Made by a program: the position numbers and the translations under genes
Shown: piece by piece, positions 8,230 through 18,194 of the stretch
Position numbering within the stretch: the stretch's first letter is position 1
Layout of the letters: the number at the start of each line of letters is the position of its first letter
Assembly: GCF_017355965.1 (NCBI RefSeq)
Contig: NZ_JAFIQW010000002.1
Coordinates: forward strand, 207,170-271,169
Length of the DNA: 64,000 nt
Source: Desertivibrio insolitus
GTDB lineage: Bacteria > Actinomycetota > Actinomycetes > Actinomycetales > Microbacteriaceae
Direction: 5' to 3'
The notes under the pieces: generated by a model
What the model saw: the letters and a program-made list of their open reading frames with translations, nothing else
Database searches by the model: none
Told to the model about the DNA's origin: nothing

Positions 8230-9036
8230 GTGGCTCGCTGGGGGAGAGGATCCGGGCTCGAGATGAAGGACTGGATCCGGGTTGCGCTCGGGGTGCTGAT
8301 GTCGCTCGGCATAGTGGCCCTGCTTGTCATGGCCTTCCTGCCGCGTCAGGCGCCGTCCACGGCCGCCGGTGAGCCGGCTGCCGAACCTACGACTGCCGCG
8401 CCCATCGCATCCGCGCCTCCGTCGGAGCCCGCGGCACCGGTCGAGACCGCGCCGTCCGCGCCCGCCATCACGAACATCACCGTGATCGGTGACGGCTGGA
8501 CGAGCGGCTCGAGCGCCAACTCAGGCCCGGATGCTCTTTGGCCCGCCCTCATCGGTCAGCAGTTCGCCGTCGAGACGAGGCCGGCCGGTGCTCCCGGAAG
8601 CGGCTACGTCGCGAGCGGCAGCAGCGGGTCGACCTTCCTCGACCTCGTGCAGGAGAGCGACCCAGCCACCGGAGCGATCGTGGTCTTCGGTAGCTCGAAC
8701 GACAGCGGTGCCACCTACGACGAGCTCTACGCCTCGGCCGCTGAGCTGTACGAGGCCCTCGCGCAGCGTTCGCCAGATGCGCCCGTGCTGGTCATCGGCC
8801 CCGCGTACCTCGAATCCGCCGAGGGACTCTCGTCGGAGGAGATCACGAACCGCGACGCGATCCGAGACGCCGCCGTCGCCGCGGGCCTGACCTTCGTTGA
8901 CCCGGTGGCTGAGGACTGGTTCGCCGCCGAAGATCCGGAGCTCGTCGCAGCCAACGGGGTCAACCCGAACGACGACGGCCAGGTTTATCTTGCCGAGCGC
9001 ATCGCGCCGAGCATTCAGGCGCTGCTCGGCCGCTGA
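8230..9036 (+). CDS. Membrane-anchored SGNH-hydrolase-like protein, catalytic residues missing
   Basis: 268 residues: one N-terminal membrane helix (about residues 15-37), a Pro/Ala/Thr-rich linker, then an SGNH/GDSL-like domain outside the cell. Block I reads VIGDGWTSG where active members have GDS, so the nucleophilic serine is a glycine. The block III motif is kept (GSSND). In block V the catalytic histidine (usually HPND) is replaced by asparagine (NPNDDGQ). It is therefore probably not an active esterase. The GTG at 8230 follows a leaderless-type hexamer; an ATG at 8263 with GGAGAGGA 12 nt upstream is the alternative. It follows the kinase/phosphatase genes and may belong to envelope glycan biology. 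Confidence 0.75.
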   Translation: MARWGRGSGLEMKDWIRVALGVLMSLGIVALLVMAFLPRQAPSTAAGEPAAEPTTAAPIASAPPSEPAAPVETAPSAPAITNITVIGDGWTSGSSANSGPDALWPALIGQQFAVETRPAGAPGSGYVASGSSGSTFLDLVQESDPATGAIVVFGSSNDSGATYDELYASAAELYEALAQRSPDAPVLVIGPAYLESAEGLSSEEITNRDAIRDAAVAAGLTFVDPVAEDWFAAEDPELVAANGVNPNDDGQVYLAERIAPSIQALLGR

Positions 9037-9177
9037 GGCGTTCTTCTCCGCCATCCGCCCTCGGAGCAGCGAGTGCACTCGTCGGCGCCTGAGGCGACAG
9101 TACAGCCTGCCTGAACGGCCGTCTGAGTTCCCTGGCTCGGCTCTGCCGGCTCTGCTGGCGCGACCTGCAGGAACGAC

Positions 9178-9205
9178 GAAGGCCCCTCCTCGCGGAGGGG
9201 CCTTC
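9178..9205. terminator. Bidirectional terminator hairpin
   Basis: A perfect 12-bp stem (GAAGGCCCCTCC / GGAGGGGCCTTC) with loop TCGC. It lies between the SGNH-like gene and tRNA-Pro, which converge on it. The T-run after it is short. Confidence 0.8.
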
Positions 9206-9210
9206 TCATG

Positions 9211-9284
9211 TCGGGGTGGCGGGATTCGAACCCACGACCTCCTCGTCCCGAACGAGGCGCGCTACCAAGCTGCGCCACACCCCG
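9211..9284 (-). tRNA. tRNA-Pro (CGG)
   Basis: Read on the minus strand this is a 74-nt cloverleaf: acceptor CGGGGTG / CACCCCG with discriminator A, D-arm GCGCAGCTTGGTAGCGC, anticodon arm CTCGTTCGGGACGAG giving anticodon CGG (proline, codon CCG), and T-arm GGTTCGAATCC. CCA is not encoded. Confidence 0.95.
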
Positions 9285-9342
9285 GAACATCCGCACCGCG
9301 GATGAACCTCGTCAAGGATAGCCGAAGTTCACAGCGCGGATG

Positions 9343-10305
9343 TCACGCCCGCGCCGTGAGCGTGAGGAGCACGGCCTCGGGCTTGCAGGCGAAGCGGACG
9401 GGCGCGTAGATGGAGGTACCGAGCCCCGCAGAGACGTTGAGGTAGGCCGTGCGCAGCGCGTGGTGCCACACGCCGAAGCCGCTCGCTCTGTCGCGGGGGA
9501 GGTCGCAGTTGGTGACGAGGGCCCCGAAGCCCGGCACGTTCACCTGGCCGCCGTGCGTGTGCCCGGCGAAGATGAGCTCGGCGCCGTGCGTCACGAACGA
9601 GTTCAGTACCCGCTGGTAGGGAGCGTGAGTCACGCCGATCGTCACCGGCTCGGGACCTTCCTCGTCCTGCCAGCCGACGTTCTCGCGCAGCTCCTCGATG
9701 TTGCCGGGGAGCTTGTCGAGGCGGTCCCAGTTGCGGTGGGCGTCATTCACGCCGAAGAACTCGAACCGGGAGCCCCGGAGCTCGATGGCGCGCGCCTTGT
9801 TGTTCAGGTCGAGCCAGCCGAGGTCCTCGGTCAGCACGCGCTCGAGTTCGGCGGTGTCGAGGCGGGCGAGCTCCCGCGTCTGCTTCGACGGGCCGGTGAA
9901 GTACGTGAACGGGTTCTTCATCACCGGCGCGTAGTAGTCGTTCGAGCCGTGGACGAAGACGCCGGGCACGTGGGCGAACGGCGCGAGCGTGTGTGCGATC
10001 GCGCCGATCGCGTCCTCGTGTCCGAGCAGGTCGCCGGTCGAGACGACGAGGTCGGGTTCGAGATGCACGAGGCTGCGCACCCAGTCCTGCTTGTTCGTCT
10101 GGAACGGCGCGAGGTGCAGGTCGGAGAGGTGCAGCACCGTCACCGGGCGCGAGCCCGGCTGCAGCACCGGCACGGTCTCGTTCCGCACCGTGAACATGTT
10201 CCGCTCGACGACGGTGCCCCAGGCGAGGGCGCCGGCGGCACCGACCGCCAGCGCGCCCACGGCGAGTTGTGCGGCGGCGCCGCCTACTGAACGCTGACTG
10301 CTCAA
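9343..10305 (-). CDS. Membrane-anchored metallophosphoesterase
   Basis: 320 residues. One N-terminal hydrophobic segment (AAAQLAVGALAVGAAGALAW) precedes a calcineurin-like phosphoesterase domain with the metal-binding series HLSDLHL, STGDLLGH, GSNDYY (in place of GNHD) and FAGHTHGGQ. Substrates of this family (YkuE/YaeI like) are usually lipid-linked phosphates or nucleotides; none can be assigned here. The start is TTG at 10305, overlapping the TGA of the upstream penicillin-binding protein (TTGA) with GGGGAA before it, so the two are translationally coupled. This conserved actinobacterial gene pair suggests a link to cell-wall synthesis. Confidence 0.87.
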   Translation of the reverse strand: MSSQRSVGGAAAQLAVGALAVGAAGALAWGTVVERNMFTVRNETVPVLQPGSRPVTVLHLSDLHLAPFQTNKQDWVRSLVHLEPDLVVSTGDLLGHEDAIGAIAHTLAPFAHVPGVFVHGSNDYYAPVMKNPFTYFTGPSKQTRELARLDTAELERVLTEDLGWLDLNNKARAIELRGSRFEFFGVNDAHRNWDRLDKLPGNIEELRENVGWQDEEGPEPVTIGVTHAPYQRVLNSFVTHGAELIFAGHTHGGQVNVPGFGALVTNCDLPRDRASGFGVWHHALRTAYLNVSAGLGTSIYAPVRFACKPEAVLLTLTARA

Positions 10306-12815
10306 CAGTTCCCCGGATCCTGGCCCGCGGGGTTGCCGTGGACCGTGACGGTGAGTGGTGTGTTCGGGGCGGTGGCGCTGCCGGCGCCCGGGTTCGTTCC
10401 CGCGACGGTGCACTGCTGCTCGGGGGCGCCCGGCACGAACTGGGTCGTGAGTGAGCTGTAGCCCGCACCGCCCAGGGTGCCGACCGCCGCCGACAGCGGC
10501 TGCCCCGTGACATCCGGAACCTGTGTCTGCGCCTGCGTGCCGTCGCTCGTGTAGAGCGTGATGCTCGCGCCCTTGAAGACCGGGGTGCCTGCGCCGGGGG
10601 TGCTGCGAGTGACCGAGCCCGCGGGCAGTCCGCTCTGCTCGCTGCCGCCGTCGCTGACCTTGAAGCCCGCGCCCTGCAGCTGCGCGGCGGCGTCGGCGTA
10701 GCTGAGGCCCTCGACCGAGGGAACCGTGACGTTGTTGGTGCCGCGCATGAGGCTGGAGTCGGGTCCGGGGAACTGACCGCCGCCGTACCGCGCGGCGTAA
10801 GCGCCCATCAGCTCGCTCGTGATGCGGTGACGCATCGAGGTGCCGCCGGAGAGGTTGCGCATCGACACCTTGCCGGTGATGTTGCCGACCCACGTCGCGG
10901 TCGCGACCTTGGTCGTCGAGGTGACGATCCAGGTCTGGGTCGAGTTGTCGGTCGTTCCCGTCTTACCGATGATCGGGGTCGAGCCCGACGGGTTCGACGC
11001 CGCGCCCGTGCCGCCGTTCATCACGGCCGCCATGGCGTGGGCGACGGTGTTGGCGACGTTCGGCTCGATGCCCTGGTTGCACTGCTGGGGCTGACCCTGG
11101 CCCTCGACGCCGTCGGCGTTCACCACGCGGTCGACGATGATCGGGGCGCAGTAGACACCCTCGTTGGCGATCGCGGCGAATGCGGCGGCCATCGTGAGCG
11201 GGGCGATCTCGTTCACGCCGAGCGTCGCGGAAGGCACGGTCTCGAGCGGCTTGCCGTCGGCGCGGTGCACTCCGAGCGACTCGGCGGCGGTGCGGATGTC
11301 GCAGAGGTCGAGCAGCGACGACATGTAGGCGTACGCGGTGTTGACCGACTGCGACGTCGCGGTGAGGGCCGAAATGGAGCCGAACGTGCCGCCGCCGGAG
11401 TTCTTCGGGTTCCAGGTGCCGCCGTGGGTGCCTGCGCAGCTGTCCTCGAACACCGAGGCGTTCCAGGCCTTCTGCGTGCCGTCGACCTGCTCCTCGAGAC
11501 CGTGCCCCGCCTGGAGCCAGTTCACCAGGGTGAAGATCTTGTAGGTCGAGCCGGTCTGGAAACCGCTCGAGCCGCCGTAGGCCTTGTCGGTGTTGAAGTT
11601 CAAGGCGGTCTCGGTGGCGGGATCGGCGTCCAGGGTGTTGTCGTAGTCCTTGTTCTGCACCATCGACAGGACCCGTCCCGTGCCCACCTCGACGCTCGAG
11701 ACGGCGCCGCCCAGGTCGAGGGTGGCGACCGACTTCGGCACGTTGTCACTCATCGCGTTCTGCGCGACGACGTTCATGTCGGCGTCGAGCGTCGTGTAGA
11801 TGTCGTAGCCGCCGAGCTTCCAGTTCGCGAGGCGCTCCTCGGGGCTGTTGCCGAGCCCCGGGATGTCCTTGACCGACTTGACGACGTAGTCGCAAAAGAA
11901 CTGCGCGTTGTACGACGCCGACATGCAACCGTTCTTCGGGTCGGAGAGCGTCGGCTGGATCGGGGTCGCGACCGCCTCGTCGTGCTGCGCCTGGTCGATG
12001 TAGCCCGACTTCAGCATCATCCCGAGGATGAAGTCACGGCGCACCTTGTTGCCCTCGTAGTTCTCCTGCTTGTCGAGGCTCAGCGCGTTGGGGTACTGCA
12101 CGATCGCGACGATGCTGGCGGCCTGCGCGAGCGTGACGTCCGAGGCGTTGACGGAGAAGTAGCGCTGCGCCGCCGCCTGCACGCCATAGGTCGCGGATCC
12201 GAAGTTCGCGATGTTCAGGTAGGCGAGGAGGATGTCGTCCTTCGAGTACGTCTTCTCGAGGCCGATCGCCAGCTTCATCTCCTCGAGCTTGCGCCCGAGG
12301 CTCTGCTCGACGGCCTCATTGTAGGCGGCTTCGTCACCCGACTGCTCCGCCTGCTGCACCTTGATGTTCTTGACGAGCTGCATCGTGAGCGTCGATCCGC
12401 CCGACTGGATGTCCCCGCTCGTGACGTTGCCGACTGCGGCGCGGGCGACGGAGTTCACATCGACGCCGCCGTGCTCGAAGAAGCGGCGGTCCTCACCGGC
12501 GACCGCGGCGTCCTTCAGGAACTGGCTCACCTGGTCGGAGGCGAGCTCCTCGCGGTTCTGGTCGTAGACCGTCGCGATCTGCACCGGACCGTCGGCCGTG
12601 TTCGCGTAGATCGCGTTGCGGGCCGGCAACTGGCCGATCTCGATGTACTCCGGAAGGTCTTCGAACAGCCCGATGGAGCTCGACGCCGCCACTCCGCCGA
12701 CGGCGATGAAGGGCGCGATGAGCACGGTCGACAGCACGCCCGCGAGCGCGCTGAAGCCGAGGAAACCGACGACGCCGGAGAGCACGCCACTAGGCTTGGA
12801 GCTCTGGGGAGACAT
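10302..12815 (-). CDS. Class A penicillin-binding protein with PASTA domains
   Basis: 837 residues. After one membrane helix (residues 10-45) comes a GT51 transglycosylase with the catalytic EDRRFFEHGG motif, then a transpeptidase with S-x-x-K (GSTYK), S-x-N (SVNTAY) and KTG (GKTGTTDN). Two PASTA modules end the protein (VPSVEGLSYADAA... and VPDVTGQPLSAAV...), expected to sense muropeptides or lipid II. It polymerises and cross-links peptidoglycan outside the membrane, like mycobacterial PonA. The start ATG is divergent from the DUF4177 gene. A metallophosphoesterase is coupled downstream. Confidence 0.93.
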   Translation of the reverse strand: MSPQSSKPSGVLSGVVGFLGFSALAGVLSTVLIAPFIAVGGVAASSSIGLFEDLPEYIEIGQLPARNAIYANTADGPVQIATVYDQNREELASDQVSQFLKDAAVAGEDRRFFEHGGVDVNSVARAAVGNVTSGDIQSGGSTLTMQLVKNIKVQQAEQSGDEAAYNEAVEQSLGRKLEEMKLAIGLEKTYSKDDILLAYLNIANFGSATYGVQAAAQRYFSVNASDVTLAQAASIVAIVQYPNALSLDKQENYEGNKVRRDFILGMMLKSGYIDQAQHDEAVATPIQPTLSDPKNGCMSASYNAQFFCDYVVKSVKDIPGLGNSPEERLANWKLGGYDIYTTLDADMNVVAQNAMSDNVPKSVATLDLGGAVSSVEVGTGRVLSMVQNKDYDNTLDADPATETALNFNTDKAYGGSSGFQTGSTYKIFTLVNWLQAGHGLEEQVDGTQKAWNASVFEDSCAGTHGGTWNPKNSGGGTFGSISALTATSQSVNTAYAYMSSLLDLCDIRTAAESLGVHRADGKPLETVPSATLGVNEIAPLTMAAAFAAIANEGVYCAPIIVDRVVNADGVEGQGQPQQCNQGIEPNVANTVAHAMAAVMNGGTGAASNPSGSTPIIGKTGTTDNSTQTWIVTSTTKVATATWVGNITGKVSMRNLSGGTSMRHRITSELMGAYAARYGGGQFPGPDSSLMRGTNNVTVPSVEGLSYADAAAQLQGAGFKVSDGGSEQSGLPAGSVTRSTPGAGTPVFKGASITLYTSDGTQAQTQVPDVTGQPLSAAVGTLGGAGYSSLTTQFVPGAPEQQCTVAGTNPGAGSATAPNTPLTVTVHGNPAGQDPGNC

Positions 12816-12865
12816 GGGCCACAGGGTACGCGATGACCACTGACCACGCTGAAGGAAGCGCCGTT

Positions 12866-13021
12866 ATGCAGACATGGGAATACGTCACGACTCCGCTGAT
12901 GATCCACAATACGGCCGCGATCCTCAACAACTGGGGTGAGCAGGGTTGGGAGCTGGTGCAGATCGTGCAGGGCCCCGAGGGCGGGCTCGTCGCCTACCTG
13001 AAGCGCCCGAAGGCGGCGTGA
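12866..13021 (+). CDS. DUF4177 small protein
   Basis: 51 residues, starting MQTWEYVTTPLMIHN and containing the family core NNWGEQGWELVQIV and the C-terminal YLKRP. DUF4177 proteins are small alpha/beta proteins of unknown role, widespread in actinobacteria. I start at the ATG at 12866, with GAAGGA 9 nt upstream; an in-frame ATG at 12833 would add 11 residues. Its stop overlaps the RidA start by four bases (GTGA), a conserved pairing. Confidence 0.82.
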   Translation: MQTWEYVTTPLMIHNTAAILNNWGEQGWELVQIVQGPEGGLVAYLKRPKAA

Positions 13022-13482
13022 GCGTGAGCGTCACCACGCGCCTCGCCGAACTCGGCATCTCGATCCCCGAGCCGGTCGCTCCGGTCGCCAGCTACATCCC
13101 CGCCGTCGTCACCGGCAACCTCGTGTTCACGTCCGGGCAGATCCCGATCCGCGACGGCGCCGTCGTCGCGACCGGACTGGTCGGCGCCGAGGTCAGCGAG
13201 GCGGATGCCGCCGAGCTGGCCCGGCTCTGCGCGATCAACGCCCTCGCGGCGGTGCAGGGTGCGATCGGCTCCCTGGATCGCGTCACCCGCATCGTCAAGG
13301 TCGTCGGCTTCGTGGCATCCGCCCCCGGTTTCGAAGGCCAGCCGGCCGTCGTCAACGGTGCCTCCGACCTGCTCGGCGACGTCTTCGGCGAGGCCGGCCA
13401 GCACGCGCGCTCCGCCGTCGGCGTCGCCGCGCTGCCCAAGGGCGTGCCCGTCGAGGTGGAGCTCATCGCCGAGTTCGAGTAG
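13018..13482 (+). CDS. RidA family protein (enamine/imine deaminase)
   Basis: 154 residues, homologous to the longer YjgF/RidA subfamily: YIPAVVTGNLVFTSGQIPIRDG, then ARLCAINALAAVQGAIGSLDRVTRIVKVVGFV and ARSAVGVAALPKGVPVEVELIAEF. RidA proteins remove reactive 2-aminoacrylate and related imines in the cytoplasm as trimers. The classic catalytic Arg near the end of RidA (xxR-xxV) appears as ARSAVGVAALP, consistent with an active member. The GTG start is within a 4-nt overlap with the DUF4177 gene; GTG at 13024 is also possible. Confidence 0.87.
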   Translation: MSVSVTTRLAELGISIPEPVAPVASYIPAVVTGNLVFTSGQIPIRDGAVVATGLVGAEVSEADAAELARLCAINALAAVQGAIGSLDRVTRIVKVVGFVASAPGFEGQPAVVNGASDLLGDVFGEAGQHARSAVGVAALPKGVPVEVELIAEFE

Positions 13483-13492
13483 GACCTGCAGA

Positions 13493-13534
13493 ACGACGGA
13501 TGCCGCGGAGCGCTCGCCCCGCGGCATCCGTCGT
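13493..13534. terminator. Bidirectional terminator between RidA and LCP genes
   Basis: A perfect 16-bp stem (13493-13508 with 13519-13534) and a 10-base loop. The arms contain GGATGCC and GGCATCC, the octamer core that is frequent across this chromosome. A near copy lies at 14646-14687. Confidence 0.8.
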
Positions 13535-13543
13535 CTCCGGGTA

Positions 13544-14581
13544 TCAGAACGGCTGGTACGTTTCGAGGGTGTCGCTGCGGAACGCCTCGCGCAGCTGCTC
13601 CCGCTTGCCCTCGTCGACGAAGACGACGGACTGCGAGCCGACCATGCCGGTGCCCGAGGTGGGGCCCGTGAAGAACGTCACGTCGGAGCTGCGGATCGAG
13701 GCCATGCCCGTGCCGAGGCCCGCGAGGTACTGCGCGGTCAGGCCGTCGTCGACGGTGAGGTACGGGGCGAACGCACCGAACACGTCGCTGATGCGGGCCG
13801 GGTTCGTCAGGGTCTCGGCACTCAGCGTCTTCTCGAGCACGGCCTTCATGTAGACCTGCTGGTTGCGCACGCGCTGGTAGTCGCCGTCGGTGAAGGCGTA
13901 CCGCTCACGCACGAACGCGAGGGCTTCCTTGCCGCTGACCTGCTGCGGGCCCTCGGGGAAGGTCTTGCCGGTCATGTGCGAGGAGTTGAAGGGGACCTCG
14001 TTGTTGATGGTCACCCCGCCGAGGGCGTCCGTCAGGCCCTCGAAGCCCTCGAAGTCGATGATCGCGACGCGGTCGATGCGCACGCCGATGTACTCCTCGA
14101 CCGTCTGCACCATGAGGGGGACGCCGCCGTAGGAGAGAGCGGCGTTGATCTTCGCCTCGCCGTGGCCGGGGATCGTCACCCAGTTGTCGCGCATGATCGA
14201 CAGCACCTGCACGGCGTTCCGCTCGGCGGGGATGTGGGCGACCATGATCGTGTCGGCCCGGGCGCCGTCGACGGCGTCGAGGTCGTCGCCGAGCTCGCCT
14301 CGCGTGTCGGAGCCGAGCAGCAGGATGTTCTGCGCCTGCGCGGCCTCGCCCTCGACGGGAGCAGGACGGGCGGCCTCCTCGGGGAAGGCGGTCTCGATGT
14401 TCTTCGTCTGCTCGTCGAAGCTTCGCGCCAGATTGAAGGCGTACAGGCCGATGCCGCCCGCGACGAGCAGCACCACCGCGGCGACGCTCGCGAGCACGAT
14501 CAGCAGCACGCGCTTGCGCTTCTTCGGCGGCCGGGTCTCCCGCCGGGGCGTGTCCTGCATCTCGAAAAGCTCGCTCACCAC
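13544..14581 (-). CDS. LCP (LytR-CpsA-Psr) family cell-wall glycopolymer ligase
   Basis: About 345 residues. A basic cytoplasmic tail is followed by a membrane helix (VLLIVLASVAAVVLLVAGGIGLYAF) and an extracellular LCP domain with ILLLGSDTRG, ADTIMVAHI, VLSIMRDNWV, AINAALSYGG and FVRERYAFTDGDYQRVRNQQ. The paired Arg and Asp residues of the pyrophosphate-lipid site are present. LCP enzymes attach wall polysaccharides to peptidoglycan. I prefer the GTG at 14581, which lies 7 nt after a TAGGGT hexamer and so fits a leaderless transcript; a GTG at 14590 would add three residues. Confidence 0.9.
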   Translation of the reverse strand: MVSELFEMQDTPRRETRPPKKRKRVLLIVLASVAAVVLLVAGGIGLYAFNLARSFDEQTKNIETAFPEEAARPAPVEGEAAQAQNILLLGSDTRGELGDDLDAVDGARADTIMVAHIPAERNAVQVLSIMRDNWVTIPGHGEAKINAALSYGGVPLMVQTVEEYIGVRIDRVAIIDFEGFEGLTDALGGVTINNEVPFNSSHMTGKTFPEGPQQVSGKEALAFVRERYAFTDGDYQRVRNQQVYMKAVLEKTLSAETLTNPARISDVFGAFAPYLTVDDGLTAQYLAGLGTGMASIRSSDVTFFTGPTSGTGMVGSQSVVFVDEGKREQLREAFRSDTLETYQPF

Positions 14582-14588
14582 GCCGGAC

Positions 14589-14594
14589 ACCCTA
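14589..14594 (-). promoter_or_regulatory. Leaderless-type -10 hexamer TAGGGT
   Basis: On the minus strand TAGGGT is followed by seven bases and the GTG at 14581 of the LCP gene. Confidence 0.5.
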
Positions 14595-14645
14595 GACGGT
14601 CACGCCAAACGCGTCGGCTTCCGTCGCAGCCCGAGTGTCGCGGAA

Positions 14646-14687
14646 ACGACGGATGCCGCGGAGCGCCGGCCCGGCGGAATCCGTCGT
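14646..14687 (-). terminator. Terminator after acs
   Basis: A 9-bp stem ACGACGGAT / ATCCGTCGT continues through one mismatch into CCG/CGG pairs. Its left arm repeats the arm of the 13493 terminator (ACGACGGATGCCG). Confidence 0.65.
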
Positions 14688-14692
14688 CCCGC

Positions 14693-16678
<1,986 letters not shown>

Positions 16679-16894
16679 CCAGATTCCCCTCGGAGCGGGA
16701 GCGCTCGCGCGCCATCGTCATTGATGATTCCGATCCTAACCAGCGGACGCGGCCTGGGAACCGGCCGCGTCGCGAGCCGTCGCAGTTGGTGGAAATCCCT
16801 CCACTACTTCGGGTTCCGGTGTGAAATCTGCACCGGATGCGTCAATCCGCTGCGACGCGCCGGAGACTGCACTACCGTGATGCCGGTCGCGCTC

Positions 16895-16900
16895 TAGGCT
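16895..16900 (+). promoter_or_regulatory. Likely -10 element of the 6C RNA
   Basis: TAGGCT lies about 7 bp before the first base of the 6C RNA structure. Confidence 0.5.
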
Positions 16901-16901
16901 C

Positions 16902-16984
16902 GACGCGGCGGTCCGGCGATACCCCCCAGTCGTCTCCGTCGTGGCGGCACCTGTTCCCCCCAATAGGTGCCGCCCCTTCTGTTT
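16902..16984 (+). ncRNA. 6C RNA
   Basis: Two consecutive hairpins each show a run of exactly six cytosines in the loop (16922-16927 and 16956-16961), the defining feature of the actinobacterial 6C RNA. The second stem is a perfect 10-bp GGCGGCACCT / AGGTGCCGCC, followed by CCTTCTGTTT, which would also serve as a terminator. As described for this family, it lies upstream of pilus (tad) genes. Its function is not established. Confidence 0.85.
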
Positions 16985-17069
16985 AACCGGCGTCTCCTCC
17001 ACAGCCGTTCCGCGTCGAGTCCTCTCCGCAGTCGTCCGCCTCTTCGGTCCGCTGTTCGCGGTCGCTGCT

Positions 17070-17075
17070 TAGCGT
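17070..17075 (+). promoter_or_regulatory. Leaderless-type -10 hexamer TAGCGT
   Basis: TAGCGT is followed by six bases and the GTG at 17082 of the TadA gene. Confidence 0.45.
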
Positions 17076-17081
17076 TCCGGC

Positions 17082-18194
17082 GTGAGCACCGCGCCTGTTC
17101 CCGCGTTCGTCGCCCGCCGGCCGGGGCAGCCGGATGACGCGGGCCCGCCGCGCCGGGTCATCCCGCCTCCGCTCCTGACCGGCACGCTCGAACGGGTCGG
17201 CCGCCTGCTCGAGGATCCGGATGTCACCGACGTCTTCCTCAACGGCGGTGCCGGGGGCTGCTGGGTGGACCGGGGGAGCGGGGCGGTGCTCGAGGGCGCC
17301 GCGCCGGCCGAGCCGCAGCTGCGCGACCTCGCGGTGCGGCTCATCGCCCTGGGCGGGCGGCACATCGACGAGGCGACGCCCGCCGTCGACGTGCATCTCG
17401 CCGACGGCATCCGGGTCCACGCCGTGCTGCCGCCGATCGCGCCCCGCGGCACGCTCGTCTCCATCCGCGCGCCCCGGCCGCAGCAGCCGAGCCTCGACGA
17501 CCTCACGGAGTCGGGCACGGTGACGCCCGACCAGGGCGCACTGCTGCGCGGTGCGATCGAGGCCCGGCGCAACGTGCTCATCACCGGAGGCGGCGGGTGC
17601 GGCAAGACGACGCTGCTCGCGGCGCTGCTCGGACTCGCGGCCCCGGGGGAGCGCATCGTCGCGATCGAGGACGTCGCGGAGCTCCGCGTCGCACACCCGC
17701 ACTACCTGTCGCTCGAGACCCGGCAGGCGAACCTCGAGGGCGCGGGCGAGATCGGGCTCGTCCGGCTCGTGCGCGAAGCACTGCGGATGCGACCCGACCG
17801 GCTCGTGCTCGGCGAGGTGCGCGGCGCCGAGGTGCGTGAACTGCTCGCGGCGCTCAACACCGGCCACGAGGGCGGGGCCGGTACTCTGCACGCGAATTCC
17901 CTCAACGACGTGCCCGCCCGGCTGGAGGCGCTCGGCGCCCTCGCCGGCATGAGCGCCGAGGCCGTCGCGCGCCAAGCGGTGAGCGCGCTCCACCTCGTGC
18001 TGCATCTCGAACGGCGCGAGGGGCGCCGCACCCTCGCCGCGGTCGGGCGGCTCGCTCTCGAGGGCGACCGCCTGGTGGTGGAACCACTCGAACCGGCGGA
18101 GCCCGGTCCGCCGCCGGAGGCGCCGCCGCCGGAGCCGCAGCCGCTCACCCGACGGGAGGCGGCGGCCCGGCGGGGCTCGCCTCATGCGGGCTGA
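17082..18194 (+). CDS. tadA: Tad pilus assembly ATPase (TadA/CpaF)
   Basis: 370 residues. The N-terminal part carries PDVTDVFLNG and the ATPase core has Walker A GGGGCGKTT, IEDVAELRV, RMRPDRLVLGEVRGAEV and a histidine box (GHEGGAGTLHAN). This is the hexameric motor of a Flp/Tad pilus, on the cytoplasmic face of the membrane. The last 40 residues are a Pro/Glu-rich tail. GTG start with leaderless-type hexamer. The stop overlaps the next gene by 11 bases. It heads the tad locus whose pilin gene is interrupted by the 19.3-30.1 kb element. Confidence 0.92.
   Translation: MSTAPVPAFVARRPGQPDDAGPPRRVIPPPLLTGTLERVGRLLEDPDVTDVFLNGGAGGCWVDRGSGAVLEGAAPAEPQLRDLAVRLIALGGRHIDEATPAVDVHLADGIRVHAVLPPIAPRGTLVSIRAPRPQQPSLDDLTESGTVTPDQGALLRGAIEARRNVLITGGGGCGKTTLLAALLGLAAPGERIVAIEDVAELRVAHPHYLSLETRQANLEGAGEIGLVRLVREALRMRPDRLVLGEVRGAEVRELLAALNTGHEGGAGTLHANSLNDVPARLEALGALAGMSAEAVARQAVSALHLVLHLERREGRRTLAAVGRLALEGDRLVVEPLEPAEPGPPPEAPPPEPQPLTRREAAARRGSPHAG

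Noticed and set aside
8950-8975. AACCCGAAC in the SGNH-like gene as another regulatory loop
   Set aside because: It encodes the block V motif and has only a 3-bp possible stem; counted as chance.
16736-17002. 88-codon minus-strand frame in the tadA-acs gap
   Set aside because: It covers the 6C RNA and has no ribosome site or family match.
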